Assembly (NCBI GenBank): GCA_017885385.1
Contig: JAFNGF010000421.1
Location: forward strand, 1-5,598
Origin: Planctomycetota bacterium
Lineage (GTDB): Bacteria > Planctomycetota > Phycisphaerae > Sedimentisphaerales > Anaerobacaceae
DNA length: 5,598 nucleotides
Reading direction: 5' to 3'
The translations under genes and the position numbers were made by a program. Of this stretch, positions 4,502 to 5,598 are shown one piece after another (position 1 is the stretch's first letter; every line of letters starts with the position of its first letter). Under the pieces are notes generated by a model. It was not told the DNA's origin. It worked only from the letters and a program-made list of their open reading frames with translations, and did no database searches.

Positions 4502-5598
4502 TCACGGTCTGCCGGGAGTGGGGTCGGCTGGCTGCCAGCTCTCAGCCAGGCTCCAGGCGGTTGCATCCGCCATCGGGTCAACGATAGCCAGCGACTCGCC
4601 GCCGCCATCGGTCGTCGGATACCACCTGTCACTATAGCCAAACCGCGTTATCGCGGCCTCCAACGGCAAGACCAGCGTCAGCACAATATCCTCGCCATTA
4701 TTGCTCAGGCTGCCTGAATACTGCCCGGCAACCCTGACGCCTGAGCCGTACCGAAGCCGAAAAGAAGCTAAATCACCAGCCACAACCACGAATTCGCCCG
4801 GAGCAAGCTGCATCTGCCCAAATGTAAACTCAATGCCTTTGGTAAAACGCACGCCCGTAAGGTCCAGCGTCACATCGCTCACGTTCTGCAGCTCAACATA
4901 ATCAAAGTCGCTGCCCTCCGGCGAGTGATACATAAGCTCAGTAACTCGCAAGCCGTCCAGCAGGTTCAAATCGTTCTGGAGACCCAATTCACCCTCTACC
5001 TTCACCGAAACCGCATCCAAGGCTACGCTCATAAGCAAATCCGAGCTGGTCGGTGAGCTGTTCATCAGGTGAATGGCCAAGATATTGGCCCCCACCTTCA
5101 CGTTGCTTGCGTACTGGTAAATATCAATATACTCATCAAAATCCTGAACACTCGCTTCAATGGCGCTGTCAGCATGTGAGTTCCACGAAGGCGTGCCTGT
5201 AAAATTCCGACTTGCCACCTGGGTGCCATTTAGGTAAGCAACGAAACCGTCATCATACCGCACCTTCAGCATCAGCTCGTTGATGTCGGCAAGAACGTTC
5301 GCATCAACCGTAAACGGAACACGAATGTAGCAGGAATTATTCTTGCCCGATCCATACATCTGGGCCTCCGTATCGAGCGTTATCAACGACTGATAGCTGC
5401 TGTCCCTTTCATAACCAACCCCGCCGGCACCACCTGTGCACGGCGCCCAGTCTGAATCATTAAACGGCTTGCCGCCCTTCCAATCGTCACTAATAGTGCC
5501 GGCCGGAACAAGGACTCGCTTATCAGCCCGCTCATTCACAAGCGTAGTAGTGGCAGTAATGGTTCTTACCGATGGATTAGCAACGCCGGGCGTAGGCA
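4502..5598 (-). CDS. C-terminal part of a large secreted lamin-tail-domain (LTD) protein (5' partial)
   Basis: The frame is open from the right edge of the window to the TGA at 4504-4502, giving 364 complete residues. A GTG occurs at 5539, but the upstream codons read on naturally (PTPGVANPSVRTITATTTLV), so the true start lies beyond 5598. From about 5530 to 5000 lies a jelly-roll or galactose-binding-like module: the entry segment VLVPAGTISDDWKGGKPFND, then GGVGYE, YIRVPFTV and KVRYDDGFVAYLNGTQVASR, ending ANILAIHLMNSS. From 4954 an LTD (Ig-like lamin tail domain) follows: LRVTELMYHSPEGSDFDYVELQN, then LDLTGV, FTFG, LAPGEFVVVAG and the closing WYPTTDGGGESLAIVDP. The protein stops 12 residues after SW (last residues PTPGRP), with no dockerin, PEP-CTERM or transmembrane anchor. 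This module pair is common at the end of large planctomycete proteins, often with CotH-kinase or other LTD units upstream. It is convergent with the propeller gene, 15 bp apart. Confidence 0.85.
   Translation of the reverse strand, partial: PTPGVANPSVRTITATTTLVNERADKRVLVPAGTISDDWKGGKPFNDSDWAPCTGGAGGVGYERDSSYQSLITLDTEAQMYGSGKNNSCYIRVPFTVDANVLADINELMLKVRYDDGFVAYLNGTQVASRNFTGTPSWNSHADSAIEASVQDFDEYIDIYQYASNVKVGANILAIHLMNSSPTSSDLLMSVALDAVSVKVEGELGLQNDLNLLDGLRVTELMYHSPEGSDFDYVELQNVSDVTLDLTGVRFTKGIEFTFGQMQLAPGEFVVVAGDLASFRLRYGSGVRVAGQYSGSLSNNGEDIVLTLVLPLEAAITRFGYSDRWYPTTDGGGESLAIVDPMADATAWSLAESWQPADPTPGRP

Overview
The window looks like chromosomal DNA from a Gram-negative, secretion-rich bacterium. 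The best inference is a member of the Planctomycetota, perhaps Phycisphaerae-like. Three things point there: a Tat-exported Gfo/Idh/MocA oxidoreductase, a secreted FG-GAP/VCBS beta-propeller placed directly behind it, and a secreted lamin-tail-domain (LTD) protein with an N-terminal jelly-roll-like module. This combination is typical of that phylum. The assignment rests on protein architecture only, since no rRNA or other marker gene is present. No tRNA, rRNA, CRISPR array, insertion sequence or convincing intrinsic terminator was found.

Left part (1-1543, minus strand): an envelope efflux operon read leftward. It has a complete TolC/CusC-type outer-membrane channel protein, then a 98-nt gap holding an inverted repeat, then the first 30 codons of a membrane-anchored protein that is probably the RND periplasmic adaptor. 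Middle (1544-1791): a 248-bp divergent control region. It holds a near-consensus sigma-70-type promoter for the efflux operon (overlapped by a perfect DnaA-box sequence), a GC-rich hairpin, an imperfect direct repeat and a TATAAT promoter for the rightward genes.

Right part (1792-4486, plus strand): a two-gene unit 13 bp apart. The first gene is a Tat-signal-bearing NAD(P)-type Gfo/Idh/MocA oxidoreductase that keeps the family's catalytic Lys, Asp and His but has Val where the Glu of the EKP motif is usual. The second is a secreted seven-motif FG-GAP/VCBS calcium-binding propeller. Both products should work outside the cytoplasm, plausibly on carbohydrates or carbohydrate-derived compounds, but no substrate can be read from the sequence. 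The propeller gene appears to carry a small in-frame insertion resembling a dispersed palindromic repeat.

Right edge (4502-5598, minus strand): the 3' end of a large secreted LTD protein, convergent with the propeller gene and only 15 bp from it. Its reading frame stays open to the window edge, so the GTG at 5539 is not its true start.

No clearly undescribed system is visible. The observations most worth following are the altered motifs of the oxidoreductase and its pairing with the propeller, the repeat-like insertion in the propeller, and the organisation of the divergent promoter region.
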